DNA of 57,310 nucleotides from an uncultured Planktomarina sp. (GTDB taxonomy: Bacteria; Pseudomonadota; Alphaproteobacteria; Rhodobacterales; Rhodobacteraceae): positions 1 through 57,310 of the forward strand of contig CAJJBZ010000009.1 in NCBI GenBank assembly GCA_905182535.1, in the 5' to 3' direction. Below are positions 18,019 through 28,170 of the stretch, one piece after another (the stretch's first letter is position 1; each line of letters begins with the position of its first letter). The notes below the pieces were generated by a model. The model did not search any database, had not been told where the DNA came from, and saw only the letters and a list, made by a program, of their open reading frames with translations. The position numbers and the translations under genes were made by a program.

Positions 18019-19181
18019 TTATTGTAGATCAGCGAAAGCCGCCTGCATATTGGCTACGGCGCGTTCAACATTTGCGCGAGTGGTGCCAATGTTGAATCGT
18101 AAGAATTTTTCACCACCAGTCCCAAATGTTGGGCCGTGATTAGCTGCAATTTTAGCCTGTTGCTGCACTCGGCTGATAACTTCATCTAGCATCATGCCAG
18201 TACCTGAGAAATCGACCCAAGCTAGATAGGTGGAGTCTAAATTCATCGATTCCACGCCAGGGATTGCATTGATACCTGCATCAAATATTTGGCGATTTCC
18301 ATCTATATAGCGCACTAATTCATCCACCCATTGCGCGCCCTTTGGCGAATAGGCGGCGGTGACCATATGGAGACCGAAGGAATTAGCTGACAGTCCAAGC
18401 CCCTGCATCCGTTTGGCAAAACGCGCTCGTAGTTCTGGGTCTCCAATAATTACATTTCCCGAATGACAGCCGGCTATATTGAAAGTTTTAGTGCTCGCTG
18501 TCATCATAACTAATCTGTTTCAGGTGCTGCATTTTGCATTACTGTATGCTTAGTGCCAAAAGTTATATCATGATGTATTTCATCAGATATCAAAATTAAA
18601 TTATGTTTTTCTGCAAATGCGGCTACTTGTTTGAGTTCAGCAATAGACCAAATGCGCCCACCTGGATTATGTGGTGAGCAGAGGATCACCATCCGCGCAT
18701 GAGCGGGTAGGGCCTCATCATAGGCGTTAAAATCCATTTCATAGCGACCATTATGGTTAACCAAGGGCAGTTCAATTATCTCACGGTCATTGGCGCGGAT
18801 GACTTTGGCAAAGGCGTGATAGACTGGGGTGAACAACACTACGCCATCGCCGGGGGCGGTGAATGTATCCACGCACATTGCTGTACCATTGACCAGGCCA
18901 TGGGTGGTGAATATGCCACCGCGCGGCACATCCCAGCCATGGCGGTTCTTCATCCACCACTGAATGGCATCCAAATAGAGGCTATCATTGCCAAAATAGC
19001 CGTAAACTCCGTGGTGGTTCACTTCGTTCAATTTATCTTGCACGGACTGTGGTGGGCGAAAATCCATATCTGCCACCCACATAGGAATGCCATCTTCGGC
19101 GGAAACACCATAGAGTGGCTCCATCATATCCCATTTGGAAGAATGTGTGTTGCGGCGTTCGATATTTTCGTCAAAGTTCAT
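18019..19181 (-). CDS. patB: MalY/PatB-type PLP-dependent C-S lyase/aminotransferase (frame break near 18510)
   Basis: Fold-type I PLP enzyme of the MalY/PatB family, usually cystathionine beta-lyase-like. The start MNFDENIERRNTHSSKWDMM and then IPMWVADMDFRPPQSVQDKL are typical. PGDGVVLFTPVYHAFAKVIR and VILCSPHNPGGRIWSIAELK mark the cofactor domain, with ILISDEIHHDI for the cofactor Asp. The frame breaks near 18507-18515, after MQNAAPETD, and resumes LVMMTASTKTFNIAGCHSGN, where the Lys binds PLP. Length is 387 codons plus two bases, so one base is missing; corrected length about 387 residues. The C-terminal part reads normally. No clear neighbour partner. Confidence 0.87.
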
Positions 19182-19334
19182 AGTGTTTCCTAAATCTAAT
19201 TGGCGGTAGTGTTATCTTGGGGTGGCGAAGGATCAAGAGAGAAATGGCGTATTCGACCTTAAACGCGTAAAAGATACCAAGAAACCTTTCCTTAGGAATT
19301 GCGCTGTGGCGCAGGTTTGAATATCAGGTAAGCC

Positions 19335-19856
19335 ATGACATTACGCCCCATATTGATCCATCCGGATCCACGCTTGAAAAAGATAGCGGCCTCTGTAACT
19401 TCGGTTACGGGCACAATAGCGCGTTTAGCCGATGATATGCTTGAAACTATGTATGATGCGCCGGGTATTGGCCTCGCTGCACCACAGGTTGGCGTGATGA
19501 GCCGCATGTTTGTGATGGATTGCGTGAAAGAGGAGGGCGATGCCCCCAGGCCCATGGTCATTATGAACCCTGACGTTCTTTGGCTATCTGAAGATTTAAG
19601 TACGTATGAAGAAGGCTGCCTGTCGATTCCGGAACAATTCGGTGATGTGGAACGGCCTGCGTCGATTGAGATGCAATGGCTTGGCCTCGACGGCCAAACC
19701 CATCAGCAGCGGTTTAATGGGCTGTGGGCCACCTGCGTCCAGCATGAGTTGGATCATTTAAATGGTAAGTTATTCATTGATTACCTGAAGCCAATGCGTC
19801 GTCAGATGATTACCCGTAAAATGGCAAAACTGAAACGTGAGCAGGCCCGACCATGA
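19335..19856 (+). CDS. def: peptide deformylase
   Basis: Metalloenzyme removing the N-formyl group from new proteins. All three catalytic motifs are intact: PGIGLAAPQVG (motif 1), EEGCLSIP with the metal-binding Cys (motif 2), and CVQHELDHLNG with two metal His and the general-base Glu (motif 3). 173 residues, starting MTLRPILIHPDPRLKKIAAS. The stop overlaps the next deformylase-like gene by four bases; fmt follows, giving the usual def-fmt pairing of formyl-Met handling. Confidence 0.95.
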   Translation: MTLRPILIHPDPRLKKIAASVTSVTGTIARLADDMLETMYDAPGIGLAAPQVGVMSRMFVMDCVKEEGDAPRPMVIMNPDVLWLSEDLSTYEEGCLSIPEQFGDVERPASIEMQWLGLDGQTHQQRFNGLWATCVQHELDHLNGKLFIDYLKPMRRQMITRKMAKLKREQARP

Positions 19857-20348
19857 GTCACAGAATTGTACCTTGGCCCAACCCTTGTTTAAAGGCCAAA
19901 GCTGAGCCTATCGTTAAAATCACGACCGGAGATCACCCAGATCTGGCAAGATATGATTGTGGTTATGGAGGCGATGCCTGGCGTTGGCCTGTCCGCCCCG
20001 CAGCTTGGCATTGGCCTGCGTTTGGCCGTGGTGGATGCCTCCTCGGCGCGTGGTCAGGTGCTGCGCATGGCCAACCCTGAAATTTTACATGTCTCTGCCA
20101 AACTTGAGGTGGGTGAAGAGGCCAGCCCTAATCTGCCGCGTGTATCAGCCCAGATCAAACGCCCGCGCGGTGTCACGGTCCGCTATATGGATGAGACCGG
20201 CGCCATGCTGGAAAAGGATCTGGTTGGGCTTTGGGCTCGCTCGCTGCAACATCAAGTGGACCATCTAAATGGGCGGATGTATTTTGATAATCTGTCGAAT
20301 CTCAAGCGCGATATGCTGATTAAAAAGGCCCGCAAGCTGTGCGCGTAG
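19853..20348 (+). CDS. deformylase-like paralogue with substituted catalytic motifs (frame break near 19950)
   Basis: Starts [20 protein letters not shown]; after a frame break near 19950 it continues [20 protein letters not shown] to the end [13 protein letters not shown]. Length is 165 codons plus one base, so one base too many (or two missing); corrected length about 164 residues. Motif 1 is close to normal ([10 protein letters not shown]). Motif 2, normally EGCLS, reads EASPN, which puts Ser in place of the metal-binding Cys. Motif 3, normally HExxH, reads QHQVDHLNG, which replaces the general-base Glu by Gln. So the protein keeps the fold but probably not deformylase activity. It is translationally coupled to def upstream and to fmt downstream (10-base overlap), suggesting an accessory role. 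Confidence 0.83.
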
Positions 20349-21238
20349 TGTTTATGGGCACGCCGGAGTTTTCCGTCACCGCCCTCGAGGCTTTGGCTGC
20401 AGCAGGCCATGAGATTGTGGCGGTTTATAGCCAGCCCCCCCGTAAGTCAGGCCGGGGCCAAAAACTGCGGCCATCGCCTGTGCATCAGTTGGCTCAGACG
20501 AGCGGCTGGCCTATCTTCACCCCGGTAAACTTTTGCGATCCCGCAGATGTGGTGGCTTTCGCAGGCCATGACGCCGATATCGCCGTTGTGGTGGCCTATG
20601 GGTTGATCTTACCGCAAGCGCTTTTGGATCTGCCCAAACTTGGATGTTTAAACATTCACGCCAGCCTATTGCCGCGCTGGCGTGGGGCCGCACCTATTCA
20701 CCGCGCAATTATGGCTGGAGATCAAAAGACTGGTGTGTGTATCATGCAGATGGATTCAGGTCTGGACACTGGCCCGGTGCGTGTTCGGCGCAGCTTAGAG
20801 ATAGGTGTCACTGAAACCACTACACAGTTACACGACCGATTGGCTGTGATGGGTGCCGAGTCTGTTGTGGATGTTTTGGCAGATCTTGCCGGCCATGCCT
20901 GCGTGCCTCAGATTGAGGACGGTCTAAGCTATGCCACTAAAATCCAAAAATCAGAAGCCCGAATCGATTGGAACCGCTCTGCTGTTGAGATCGACCGTCA
21001 AATCCGTGGTCTGTCGCCCTTCCCGGGTGCTTGGTGTGTGATGAACGAGCAACGGGTAAAGGTTCTCGCCTCTTGCCTGTCGGACGGCACAGGCGCACCT
21101 GGGCAGGTGTTGCAAGCCAGTGAAATAGCCTGTGGTAATGGTTCCGTTATTCTAACAACTCTGCAACCGGCCGGCAAAACAGCCCAAATCGCGGCAGTGT
21201 TTTTTCAGGGCCACTGCCTGCCGGCGCGGTTGGACTAG
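20339..21238 (+). CDS. fmt: methionyl-tRNA formyltransferase
   Basis: Transfers a formyl group from 10-formyl-THF to initiator Met-tRNA. A GTG start at 20339 gives [20 protein letters not shown], the usual opening. The formyl-folate site is [20 protein letters not shown] with the catalytic Asn and His, and the following [13 protein letters not shown] contains the catalytic Asp. The C-terminal tRNA-binding domain carries [12 protein letters not shown]. 299 residues. Overlaps the deformylase-like gene by 10 bases, so def, its paralogue and fmt are one operon. Confidence 0.94.
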   Translation: MRVVFMGTPEFSVTALEALAAAGHEIVAVYSQPPRKSGRGQKLRPSPVHQLAQTSGWPIFTPVNFCDPADVVAFAGHDADIAVVVAYGLILPQALLDLPKLGCLNIHASLLPRWRGAAPIHRAIMAGDQKTGVCIMQMDSGLDTGPVRVRRSLEIGVTETTTQLHDRLAVMGAESVVDVLADLAGHACVPQIEDGLSYATKIQKSEARIDWNRSAVEIDRQIRGLSPFPGAWCVMNEQRVKVLASCLSDGTGAPGQVLQASEIACGNGSVILTTLQPAGKTAQIAAVFFQGHCLPARLD

Positions 21239-21270
21239 ATCGCCTTTAGCCTGAGCTACCGGCCTCTTGT

Positions 21271-21504
21271 TCACGCCCAGCGGATCAAGCCAATGATTGC
21301 GGAAGCGGCATAAAAGACTTGGAGCAGCAAAAACGTCCAGCGGTGGTCGATGACTGCCCAGGCGGAGAACAGGCTGGCGGAAATAAATAGCAAGGCGAAG
21401 CCGAGATTTTCGTTGCCAGTATTGCTTGCTATCAACAAGGCATAGATCATGGCCAGCACTGAGCCTAAGATTTCAAATATCGAGGTGAGCTTTCGGTTGT
21501 CCAT
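21271..21504 (-). CDS. small conserved membrane protein
   Basis: 77-residue protein with three predicted helices: KLTSIFEILGSVLAMIYALL, NLGFALLFISASLFSAWAVI and WTFLLLQVFYAASAIIGLIR. Resembles the short CBU_0592-like or SemiSWEET-sized membrane proteins common in this order, but I cannot assign a function. Lies 26 bases below rnhA on the same strand, so likely co-transcribed with it. Confidence 0.7.
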   Translation of the reverse strand: MDNRKLTSIFEILGSVLAMIYALLIASNTGNENLGFALLFISASLFSAWAVIDHRWTFLLLQVFYAASAIIGLIRWA

Positions 21505-21530
21505 GGTTTCGCCCCCAGTTCAATAAGACT

Positions 21531-21983
21531 TTACTCTTTGAAAGGCGCCATTCCAGCACGGGCCAGTTCGTCGGCCAGTTCGTTTTCGGGGTGGCCTGCA
21601 TGGCCTTTGACCCATTCCCACTTGACTTCATGTTGAGCTTGGGCCAGATCGAGTTGTTTCCAAAGGTCCTCATTTTTCACTGGTTTTTTTGCAGCTGTTT
21701 TCCAACCGTTTTTCTTCCAGCCAAAAATCCATTTGGTTACGCCATCTTTGACGTAGACACTATCGGTTACCACGGTAATGATTGAGCGCCGTGAGAGGGC
21801 TTCCAGCGCCGAGATCGCGGCCATCAACTCCATACGATTGTTAGTAGTTTCCTGAGCGCCACCTTTCAGTTCGCGCTGTTTGGTCACTTTCATCTCGTAT
21901 TTAGCCTGTAGAACCACGCCCCAGCCGCCTGGGCCTGGATTGCCACTGCACGCGCCGTCTGTATAGGCGATTAAGCTATGCAT
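21531..21983 (-). CDS. rnhA: ribonuclease HI
   Basis: Cleaves the RNA strand of RNA-DNA hybrids. Acidic active-site residues are visible in order: Asp in [18 protein letters not shown], Glu in [17 protein letters not shown], Asp in [18 protein letters not shown], and Asp in [10 protein letters not shown]. The KKNGWKTA basic handle is present ([20 protein letters not shown]). 150 residues, normal length. The ATG at 21983 overlaps the upstream methyltransferase by eight bases. Confidence 0.95.
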   Translation of the reverse strand: MHSLIAYTDGACSGNPGPGGWGVVLQAKYEMKVTKQRELKGGAQETTNNRMELMAAISALEALSRRSIITVVTDSVYVKDGVTKWIFGWKKNGWKTAAKKPVKNEDLWKQLDLAQAQHEVKWEWVKGHAGHPENELADELARAGMAPFKE

Positions 21984-22563
21984 GTGCGGTCACCATGATG
22001 AAGGGTTCCACATCTCCCGCAAGCCCAAGCTCTTTGCCCTCCCGTTGGTAGGTGATTGTAAAGCCTGCATGGTTGAGGACATCTGCAAGTTCCCCGGCGG
22101 AATAATAGGTGTAAAAACGCCCTAAGGCATCACGCTTTTCGCCGGTCCCAAGCTTCATGCCAAGGTGTAGAACACCCCCCGTATGTAGTGCTGTGTGACA
22201 GGCTTGGATATGGTTTGAGAAGTTGTAGCGGGTGGCGTGTAGTAATGAAAAGTTGGCATAGATACCGTGATAAGTTGCGGAGGCTGGTAGAGCGTCGAAT
22301 GTGGCGCGCCTTGCTGTTACACCCAAGTGCTGAGCCGCTGCGGCAACCATCTCGGCGCTGCCATCAGTGGCGTCGACTTGAAGGCCTTGGCGGGCCATTT
22401 CAGCGGCTGCTAGCCCTGGCCCGCAGCCCAAATCTAACACGCTTCCACCTTTAGGGATGGCGCTGATGAATGCCAGTAGGGATTTATTGGGTGGGGCTTG
22501 TGTAAGGCGCAAATAATCTTCAATTTTCTCGTCGTATACAGCAAGAGTTTGAGTGTCGGTCAT
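21976..22563 (-). CDS. class I SAM-dependent methyltransferase
   Basis: Soluble methyltransferase of about 195 residues with a standard Rossmann SAM site: [20 protein letters not shown], then acidic residues at [13 protein letters not shown]. Substrate unknown. I favour ATG 22563 ([20 protein letters not shown]), which matches the usual start; the frame stays open to an ATG at 22629 that would overlap the ispH stop, and this longer form cannot be excluded. Lies between ispH and rnhA on the same strand. Confidence 0.82.
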   Translation of the reverse strand: MTDTQTLAVYDEKIEDYLRLTQAPPNKSLLAFISAIPKGGSVLDLGCGPGLAAAEMARQGLQVDATDGSAEMVAAAAQHLGVTARRATFDALPASATYHGIYANFSLLHATRYNFSNHIQACHTALHTGGVLHLGMKLGTGEKRDALGRFYTYYSAGELADVLNHAGFTITYQREGKELGLAGDVEPFIMVTAHA

Positions 22564-22625
22564 GAGTATAGGACCTGTTGAGCTCAGGCCCGTAAGGTCA
22601 TTAATAACACTGAATATTTGGGCTA

Positions 22626-23577
22626 TCATTTTGCGTCACGCAAGACGCGTGGTACTTTGAAACTCACATTTTCTTTGGTAGTTTCAACAGTTTTTACAGA
22701 TACATTATAGTAATCGGAAAAGGCATTTACCACTTCTTGGATCAAAACATCTGGTGCGGAGGCGCCGGCGGTGATGCCTACGCTTTTGATCCCATGTAGC
22801 GCGCGCCAATCAATATCTGTTGCCCGTTGTACCAATTGGGCATAGCTGCATCCAGCTCTTGAAGCCACTTCAACCAGCCGTTTGGAGTTTGAAGAATTGG
22901 GAGCGCCTACCACCAGCAATGCGTCGGATAGCGGTGCGATTGCTTTGACTGCTTCTTGCCGATTGGTTGTAGCGTAGCAGATGTCTTCTTTGTGAGGACC
23001 AATGATTTTTGGAAAACGGTTTTGCAGTGCGGCTACTATTCCAGCTGTGTCATCCACAGACAGAGTGGTTTGCGTGATATAAGCTAGCTGTCCCGCATCC
23101 CGCACCTTTATTAGGGCTACATCAGCTTCGGTTTCCACCAAAAGCACCTCGCCTTCGGGTAATTGCCCCATGGTGCCAACTGTTTCGGGATGGCCGTCAT
23201 GGCCAATCATAATCATTTGTAGGCCATTTTGGTTATGACGGTCTGCTTCTATATGGACCTTACTCACCAGTGGGCAGGTGGCGTCCACAAAGATCATGTT
23301 GCGTGCTTGAGCGGCATTGGGTACTGATTTAGGAACTCCATGAGCCGAGAATATGACGGGGCGATCATCGGGGCATTGATCAAGATCTTGCACAAAAATG
23401 GCACCTTGGTCTCTTAGGCTATCTACTACAAACTTATTATGGACAATTTCATGACGCACGTAAACTGGGGCGCCCCACTTTTGCAGAGCCAACTCAACGA
23501 TTTTTATTGCACGATCAACGCCCGCACAAAATCCGCGTGGCGCTGCTAAGTAAAAGTTTAAGTTGTGGTTTTGTCAT
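22626..23577 (-). CDS. ispH: 4-hydroxy-3-methylbut-2-enyl diphosphate reductase IspH (frame break near 23553)
   Basis: Last enzyme of the MEP isoprenoid pathway, a [4Fe-4S] protein making IPP and DMAPP. The ATG at 23577 begins MTKPQLKL; a run of four A at 23552-23555 (plus strand) appears to hold one base too many. With that corrected, the chain reads [20 protein letters not shown], which holds the first cluster cysteine. The other two are in [12 protein letters not shown] and [14 protein letters not shown]... with [16 protein letters not shown] downstream. Length is 317 codons plus one base, corrected 316 residues. An essential gene in this pathway, so the break is almost certainly a sequence error. 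Confidence 0.93.
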
Positions 23578-23642
23578 GCGGCAGTTCCTTTACCACTCAA
23601 ACTAGTTGTGATGGGCCGGACCGTCCAGAGTGATGCTCTTAT

Positions 23643-24209
23643 TTATTCGGCTTCATCTGGTAAGGCATGGTCATCAGTTTCGCGTGTTGGGCGACCAATT
23701 ACATCGCGCAATCCATCCAATTCAATAAAGTTGTCACATTGGCGGCGCAGTTCATCCGCGATCATGGGTGGTTGGCTGCGGATTGTGGAGACAACAGAAA
23801 CACGCACACCTTGGCGCTGCACGCTTTCAACCATTGGGCGGAAGTCACCATCACCTGAGAACAAAACTATGTGATCCACATGTGGCGCCAATTCCATGGC
23901 ATCTACTGTCAATTCAATATCCATGTTGCCTTTGATTTTTCGACGGCCTTGGCTGTCAGTGAATTCCTTAGCAGCTTTTGTAACCATGGTGAAACCATTG
24001 TAATTAAGCCAGTCTACCAAGGGCCGAATTGGGGAATACTCATCATTTTCAAGTAGTGCTGTATAATAAAACGCACGCAGCAGCTTGCCACGGCTCATAA
24101 ATTCCTGACGCAGCAACTTATAGTCAATATCGAAGCCAAGAGACTTGGCTGCTGCATAAAGATTTGCACCGTCGATAAATAGCGCCAAACGCTCGTCGCG
24201 ATAAAACAT
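23643..24209 (-). CDS. NYN-domain protein (LabA/DUF88 family)
   Basis: 188-residue protein with a PIN-like NYN nuclease fold. Acidic residues expected at the metal site are seen in LALFIDGANLYAAAKSLGFD, in KGNMDIELTVDAMELA, and in HIVLFSGDGDFRPMVESVQR. Such proteins are thought to act as RNases, but substrates are unknown. Divergent from folK. Confidence 0.88.
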   Translation of the reverse strand: MFYRDERLALFIDGANLYAAAKSLGFDIDYKLLRQEFMSRGKLLRAFYYTALLENDEYSPIRPLVDWLNYNGFTMVTKAAKEFTDSQGRRKIKGNMDIELTVDAMELAPHVDHIVLFSGDGDFRPMVESVQRQGVRVSVVSTIRSQPPMIADELRRQCDNFIELDGLRDVIGRPTRETDDHALPDEAE

Positions 24210-24302
24210 AGCAAATATATCCTTTTAATTAATGTTAGGAGTCATTTATGATAATATGGTTAAAGAGTATCTTCCGGTAGTTTTAAAAAATAAGTAGTAA
24301 AA

Positions 24303-24902
24303 ATGTCAGAAATAAATTTATGCTTAGAGCATAGTCAAAAAAGAGTTCTGGTCGCACTTGGTGGTAACTTACATTCTGCAGTAGGCTCGCCGAGGGAAGC
24401 CTTGGGCTATGCTCTGGCAAATCTACGCCAACGTACCAACACAGTCATACGCAGAAGTAAATATTTTATTACTCCTTGTTTTCCGGTTGGATATGGCCCC
24501 GATTATGTAAATGCGGCTGTTGAATTTTACTTTCGAGGGGAAGCGTTGGAGCTTTTACAGATTTTGCATGATATCGAAGCGCTGTTTGGCCGAGCTAGGG
24601 ATACCAGATGGGGTGGGAGGGTTTTAGATCTTGATTTGCTAATATTTGGGGATGAGATTGCTCCGAGTTTGCCTGGCTACAGGCAATGGCGCGATAAGCC
24701 TATTGCGCAGCAGATTGAGCAAACACCGCTGGAAATGATACTGCCGCATCCCCGGCTGCAAGATAGAGCTTTTGTTTTAGGGCCCTTAATGGATATTGCA
24801 CCAGACTGGAAGCATCCTGTGTCAGGGTTGAAGGTACGTGAAATGTATGCCAATTTGCCCGCAAGTGATCGTGATGCTTTGCAACCCCTTTCAGAGCTCT
24901 AA
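24303..24902 (+). CDS. folK: 2-amino-4-hydroxy-6-hydroxymethyldihydropteridine diphosphokinase
   Basis: Folate-pathway enzyme that pyrophosphorylates 6-hydroxymethyl-dihydropterin. Starts near VLVALGGNLHSAVGSPREAL, with VNAAVEFYF and the signature ARDTRWGGRVLDLDLLIFGD, where the two Asp bind Mg. PHPRLQDRAFVLGPLMDIAP closes the domain. 199 residues, slightly longer than the minimal enzyme. The ATG at 24303 lacks an obvious ribosome site, so the exact start is uncertain. Confidence 0.92.
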   Translation: MSEINLCLEHSQKRVLVALGGNLHSAVGSPREALGYALANLRQRTNTVIRRSKYFITPCFPVGYGPDYVNAAVEFYFRGEALELLQILHDIEALFGRARDTRWGGRVLDLDLLIFGDEIAPSLPGYRQWRDKPIAQQIEQTPLEMILPHPRLQDRAFVLGPLMDIAPDWKHPVSGLKVREMYANLPASDRDALQPLSEL

Positions 24903-24977
24903 TGACACATTTCACTCTTGCGTTTTCCTGCATTCACTCCTAGACAGCGTACTTAATTACAGTTCAGGGGAGTCGAC

Positions 24978-25329
24978 ATGGCGCGTGTCACAGTTGAAGA
25001 TTGTGTAGACAAAGTTCCAAATCGCTTTGATCTGGTTATGCTCGCGGCCCATCGGGCTCGTGAGATCGCCAGTGGTTCACCTGTAACCGTGGATCGTGAT
25101 AACGACAAAAACCCTGTTGTTGCATTGCGTGAAATTGCTGATGAGACTCTAAGTGCAGCATTTGCTTGAACGCCTGATTGAAAGCAATCAAACTCAAATC
25201 GAAGTTGACGAGCCTGAAGAAGATTCTATGGCCTTGCTGATGGGCGGTGAGCCAGACAAGCCAGCCGAAGATGACTTAAATGATGAAAAGTTACTTCGCG
25301 CGTTGATGGAAGCTCAAGGCCAACGTTAA
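24978..25329 (+). CDS. rpoZ: RNA polymerase omega subunit (frame break near 25155)
   Basis: Small subunit that helps assemble RNA polymerase. ATG 24978 follows a CAGGGGAG site and gives [35 protein letters not shown] and the omega signature [18 protein letters not shown]. The frame then breaks near 25155; the other frame continues [20 protein letters not shown] and on to EAQGQR with a TAA at 25327-25329. Length is 117 codons plus one base, so one extra base; corrected about 116 residues, the usual rhodobacteral length. Sits 12 bases before rel, as in other alphaproteobacteria. Confidence 0.92.
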
Positions 25330-25341
25330 GGAAATGGGCGC

Positions 25342-27504
25342 ATGACCACTGCCGATGACCTTATCGGTTTGATCCGCGCTTATAACCCGTCCACCAACGC
25401 TGAACTTATAACAAAAGCTTATCATTTTTGTCGTGATATGCACGAAGGACAGTCACGTCGTTCGGGTGAGCCCTATTACACGCATCCAGTCGCTGTGGCT
25501 GTTTTGTTGGCTGATCAATACCTTGATGACGCTTCTATTATTACCGCACTCCTTCACGATACAATCGAAGATACAAAAGCTAATTTTAGCGATATTGAGC
25601 GAATGTTTACCCGCGAAGTGGCGGAGCTGGTGGATGGAGTGACAAAGATCACTAATCTACAGCTGTCATCTACTGTCACGAAACAGGCTGAAAATTTTCG
25701 CAAGCTGATTATGGCCACTTCGAAAGATATTCGTGTTACTTTGGTTAAATTGGCTGACCGTTTGCACAATATGCGCACGATTCGCTCTGTGAGTTTGGAA
25801 AAACAGCAACAAAAAGCTCGTGAAACGATGGACATCTATGCGCCGCTTGCGGGCCGGATGGGGATGCATTGGCTGCGTGAAGAGCTTGAAGATCTTGCGT
25901 TCCAAGTACTGAACCCTGAGGGACGTCAGTCTATCATTCGGCGCTTTATCAAATTACAAAATGAGACCGGTGATGTGGTGGAACAGATCAATGGGGATCT
26001 TTTACACGAGATGGGCAGTGCGGGCATTGGGGCAGAAATTCAAGGTCGTGCCAAAAAGCCGTACTCCATTTGGCGCAAAATGCAGACCAAGCAGCTATCA
26101 TTTTCTAGACTTTCTGATATTTATGGCTTTCGATTAATTGTGGAAGACGAAGCTGATTGCTATCGCGCTCTGGGAGTAATACACCAACGCTGGCGTGCAG
26201 TTCCGGGCAGGTTTAAGGATTATATCAGCCAACCTAAAACTAATGGTTACCGCAGTATTCACACCACCGTCTCTGGCCGAAATGCGCGCCGCGTTGAGGT
26301 GCAAATACGGACCAAAGCTATGCATCAGGTGGCGGAAAAAGGGGCTGCGGCCACTTGGTCCTACCGTGACGGTGAGCGGGTTGAGAATCCTTTTGCACTT
26401 GATCCATCGGCGTGGATAGCATCTCTGACCGACCGTTTTGGCTCTGAAGGTGACGATGGCGAATTCCTTGAGGCGTTTAAGCTAGAAATGTATACCGATC
26501 AGGTGTTCTGCTTTACGCCAAAGGGCGAGGTCATTAAGCTACCACGCGGGGCTACTCCTATTGATTTCGCTTATGCCATCCACACTCGCATTGGCTCGGC
26601 CTGTGTATCCGCCAAGGTTGATGGGCTCCGGGTGCCGCTCTGGACGCGCTTGCGGAATGGGCAATCAGTCCAGATCATCACCGCTGAAGGACAAACCCCG
26701 CCAGTCAGCTGGATTGACATTGCAGCGACTGGGCGAGCCAAAACTGCTATCCGGCGTAGTCTGCGCGAAGTTGACCGAGAGAAATTTATCAACCTTGGAC
26801 GAGAGTTTGCCCGAGTTGCATTTGAGAATGTAAATAAGAAGGCTACGGACCGAGCCTTGAGTACGGCTGCAAAGCATTTTGGCCTACCGGATGCGTATGA
26901 ACTTCTGGCGCGTCTTGGTAGCGCTGAGATTGCAGCACGTGAAGTAGTTGCAGAGCTTTACCCCAATCTCAAAATGCGTTCCGCTGAGGAGGTTGATGCA
27001 GCTCTCGCGGTTATTGGGCTTGAGTCAGGACAAAATTTTGCCCATGCGTCTTGTTGCCATCCTCTACCTGGCGAACGTATTGTTGGCATCACTTTTCGGG
27101 GGCAGGGGGTTGTAGTACATACCATAGATTGCCCTAACCTATTGCATTATGAGACACAAATGGACCGTTGGTTGGATTTGGCTTGGCATGACGGCCGGCA
27201 CGCAGCGACCCATCCTGTGCGGATCGAGGTAACCATCCGCAATGGCGCTGGAGTTATGGGACATATTTGTATGTTGATTGGTGATCAGAAAGCTAACATC
27301 TCGGACATGCATTTTGTGGATCGCAAACCAGATTATTTTAAACTGATGGTAGAATTGGAATTGCGGGACGTGTCACAATTGCACATGGTGCTTACAGCTT
27401 TGGAAGCAGATAATGACGTGGCGGAAGTAAACCGGTATCGTGATCCTGAGCTGGGTCGAGATGTTAGTACATTTGAAGGTGAGTGGGACAAAAATGGTGT
27501 TTAG
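25342..27504 (+). CDS. relA: bifunctional (p)ppGpp synthetase/hydrolase (RelA/SpoT)
   Basis: Long RSH enzyme controlling the stringent response. The HD hydrolase domain is intact (EPYYTHPVAVAVLL, then IITALLHDTIEDT). The synthetase domain has ISQPKTNGYRSIHTTV and RRVEVQIRTKAMHQVAEKGA. The TGS domain follows at VFCFTPKGEVIKLPRGATPI, and a C-terminal ACT domain at IEVTIRNGAGVMGHICMLIG. 720 residues, normal. An intact HD motif indicates a bifunctional enzyme. Between rpoZ and a DUF2062 gene whose ATG lies inside its 3' end. Confidence 0.95.
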   Translation: MTTADDLIGLIRAYNPSTNAELITKAYHFCRDMHEGQSRRSGEPYYTHPVAVAVLLADQYLDDASIITALLHDTIEDTKANFSDIERMFTREVAELVDGVTKITNLQLSSTVTKQAENFRKLIMATSKDIRVTLVKLADRLHNMRTIRSVSLEKQQQKARETMDIYAPLAGRMGMHWLREELEDLAFQVLNPEGRQSIIRRFIKLQNETGDVVEQINGDLLHEMGSAGIGAEIQGRAKKPYSIWRKMQTKQLSFSRLSDIYGFRLIVEDEADCYRALGVIHQRWRAVPGRFKDYISQPKTNGYRSIHTTVSGRNARRVEVQIRTKAMHQVAEKGAAATWSYRDGERVENPFALDPSAWIASLTDRFGSEGDDGEFLEAFKLEMYTDQVFCFTPKGEVIKLPRGATPIDFAYAIHTRIGSACVSAKVDGLRVPLWTRLRNGQSVQIITAEGQTPPVSWIDIAATGRAKTAIRRSLREVDREKFINLGREFARVAFENVNKKATDRALSTAAKHFGLPDAYELLARLGSAEIAAREVVAELYPNLKMRSAEEVDAALAVIGLESGQNFAHASCCHPLPGERIVGITFRGQGVVVHTIDCPNLLHYETQMDRWLDLAWHDGRHAATHPVRIEVTIRNGAGVMGHICMLIGDQKANISDMHFVDRKPDYFKLMVELELRDVSQLHMVLTALEADNDVAEVNRYRDPELGRDVSTFEGEWDKNGV

Positions 27505-28147
27505 ACGTCGCGACAGACGTGGAGTAGGCAGAGCGCTTTGGGAAGGCTTATATCCCAGAGGCGGCTGGACCCGTGCCTATCTCTACGTGAAGCATCGTCT
27601 CCAGCGTTTGCCAGGTACTCCGGAGCAAATTGCCCGTGGAATTGCTATCGGTGTTTTTGCTGCGTTTAGTCCATTTTATGGTCTACATTTTTTAGTAGCG
27701 GGTCTTCTGGCTATTTTGTTAAGAGCCAATGTACTGGCCTCACTTCTTGGCACATTCTTTGGGAATCCGTTGACTTATATTCCTATTGGCGCCGCTGCTC
27801 TAAGTGCTGGCTATGCGATGCTGGGGCAGCGGTTGGACAGTGAGTTGCATATTGGCCTTGGTCGAATGTTTACCCGTGCTTTGTCTGAGCTTTGGGCTAA
27901 TTTTAATGCAATATTTAACATGGTGGAGGGCGACTGGACCTATTTGCAATGGGGGCTAGGATCGATATTTTTCCCCTGGATCGTAGGTGGTATACCTACG
28001 GGACTAATATCAGGGATTATAACCTACTATATCTCTGTGCCTGCAATTCGTGCATATAAAAATCGTAGAAAAGGCCTGCTGGCGGCTAAGCTGGTGGAGC
28101 TCCGCAAAAAAACATCGCTCAAACGTGATGAAGATTCTGGAAACTGA
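27494..28147 (+). CDS. DUF2062 membrane protein
   Basis: 217-residue protein with two or three membrane segments, beginning MVFRRRDRRGVGRALWEGLY. The family core is PEQIARGIAIGVFAAFSPFY, then FLVAGLLAILLRANVLASLL and GTFFGNPLTYIP; DUF2062 proteins keep the GNP motif. Function unknown. ATG 27494 overlaps the rel stop by 11 bases, so it is preferred over the longer open frame from 27440. Commonly lies between rel and pdxJ in this group. Confidence 0.88.
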   Translation: MVFRRRDRRGVGRALWEGLYPRGGWTRAYLYVKHRLQRLPGTPEQIARGIAIGVFAAFSPFYGLHFLVAGLLAILLRANVLASLLGTFFGNPLTYIPIGAAALSAGYAMLGQRLDSELHIGLGRMFTRALSELWANFNAIFNMVEGDWTYLQWGLGSIFFPWIVGGIPTGLISGIITYYISVPAIRAYKNRRKGLLAAKLVELRKKTSLKRDEDSGN

Positions 28148-28170
28148 CCCTGTTGTAGAAAGAAATTGTT

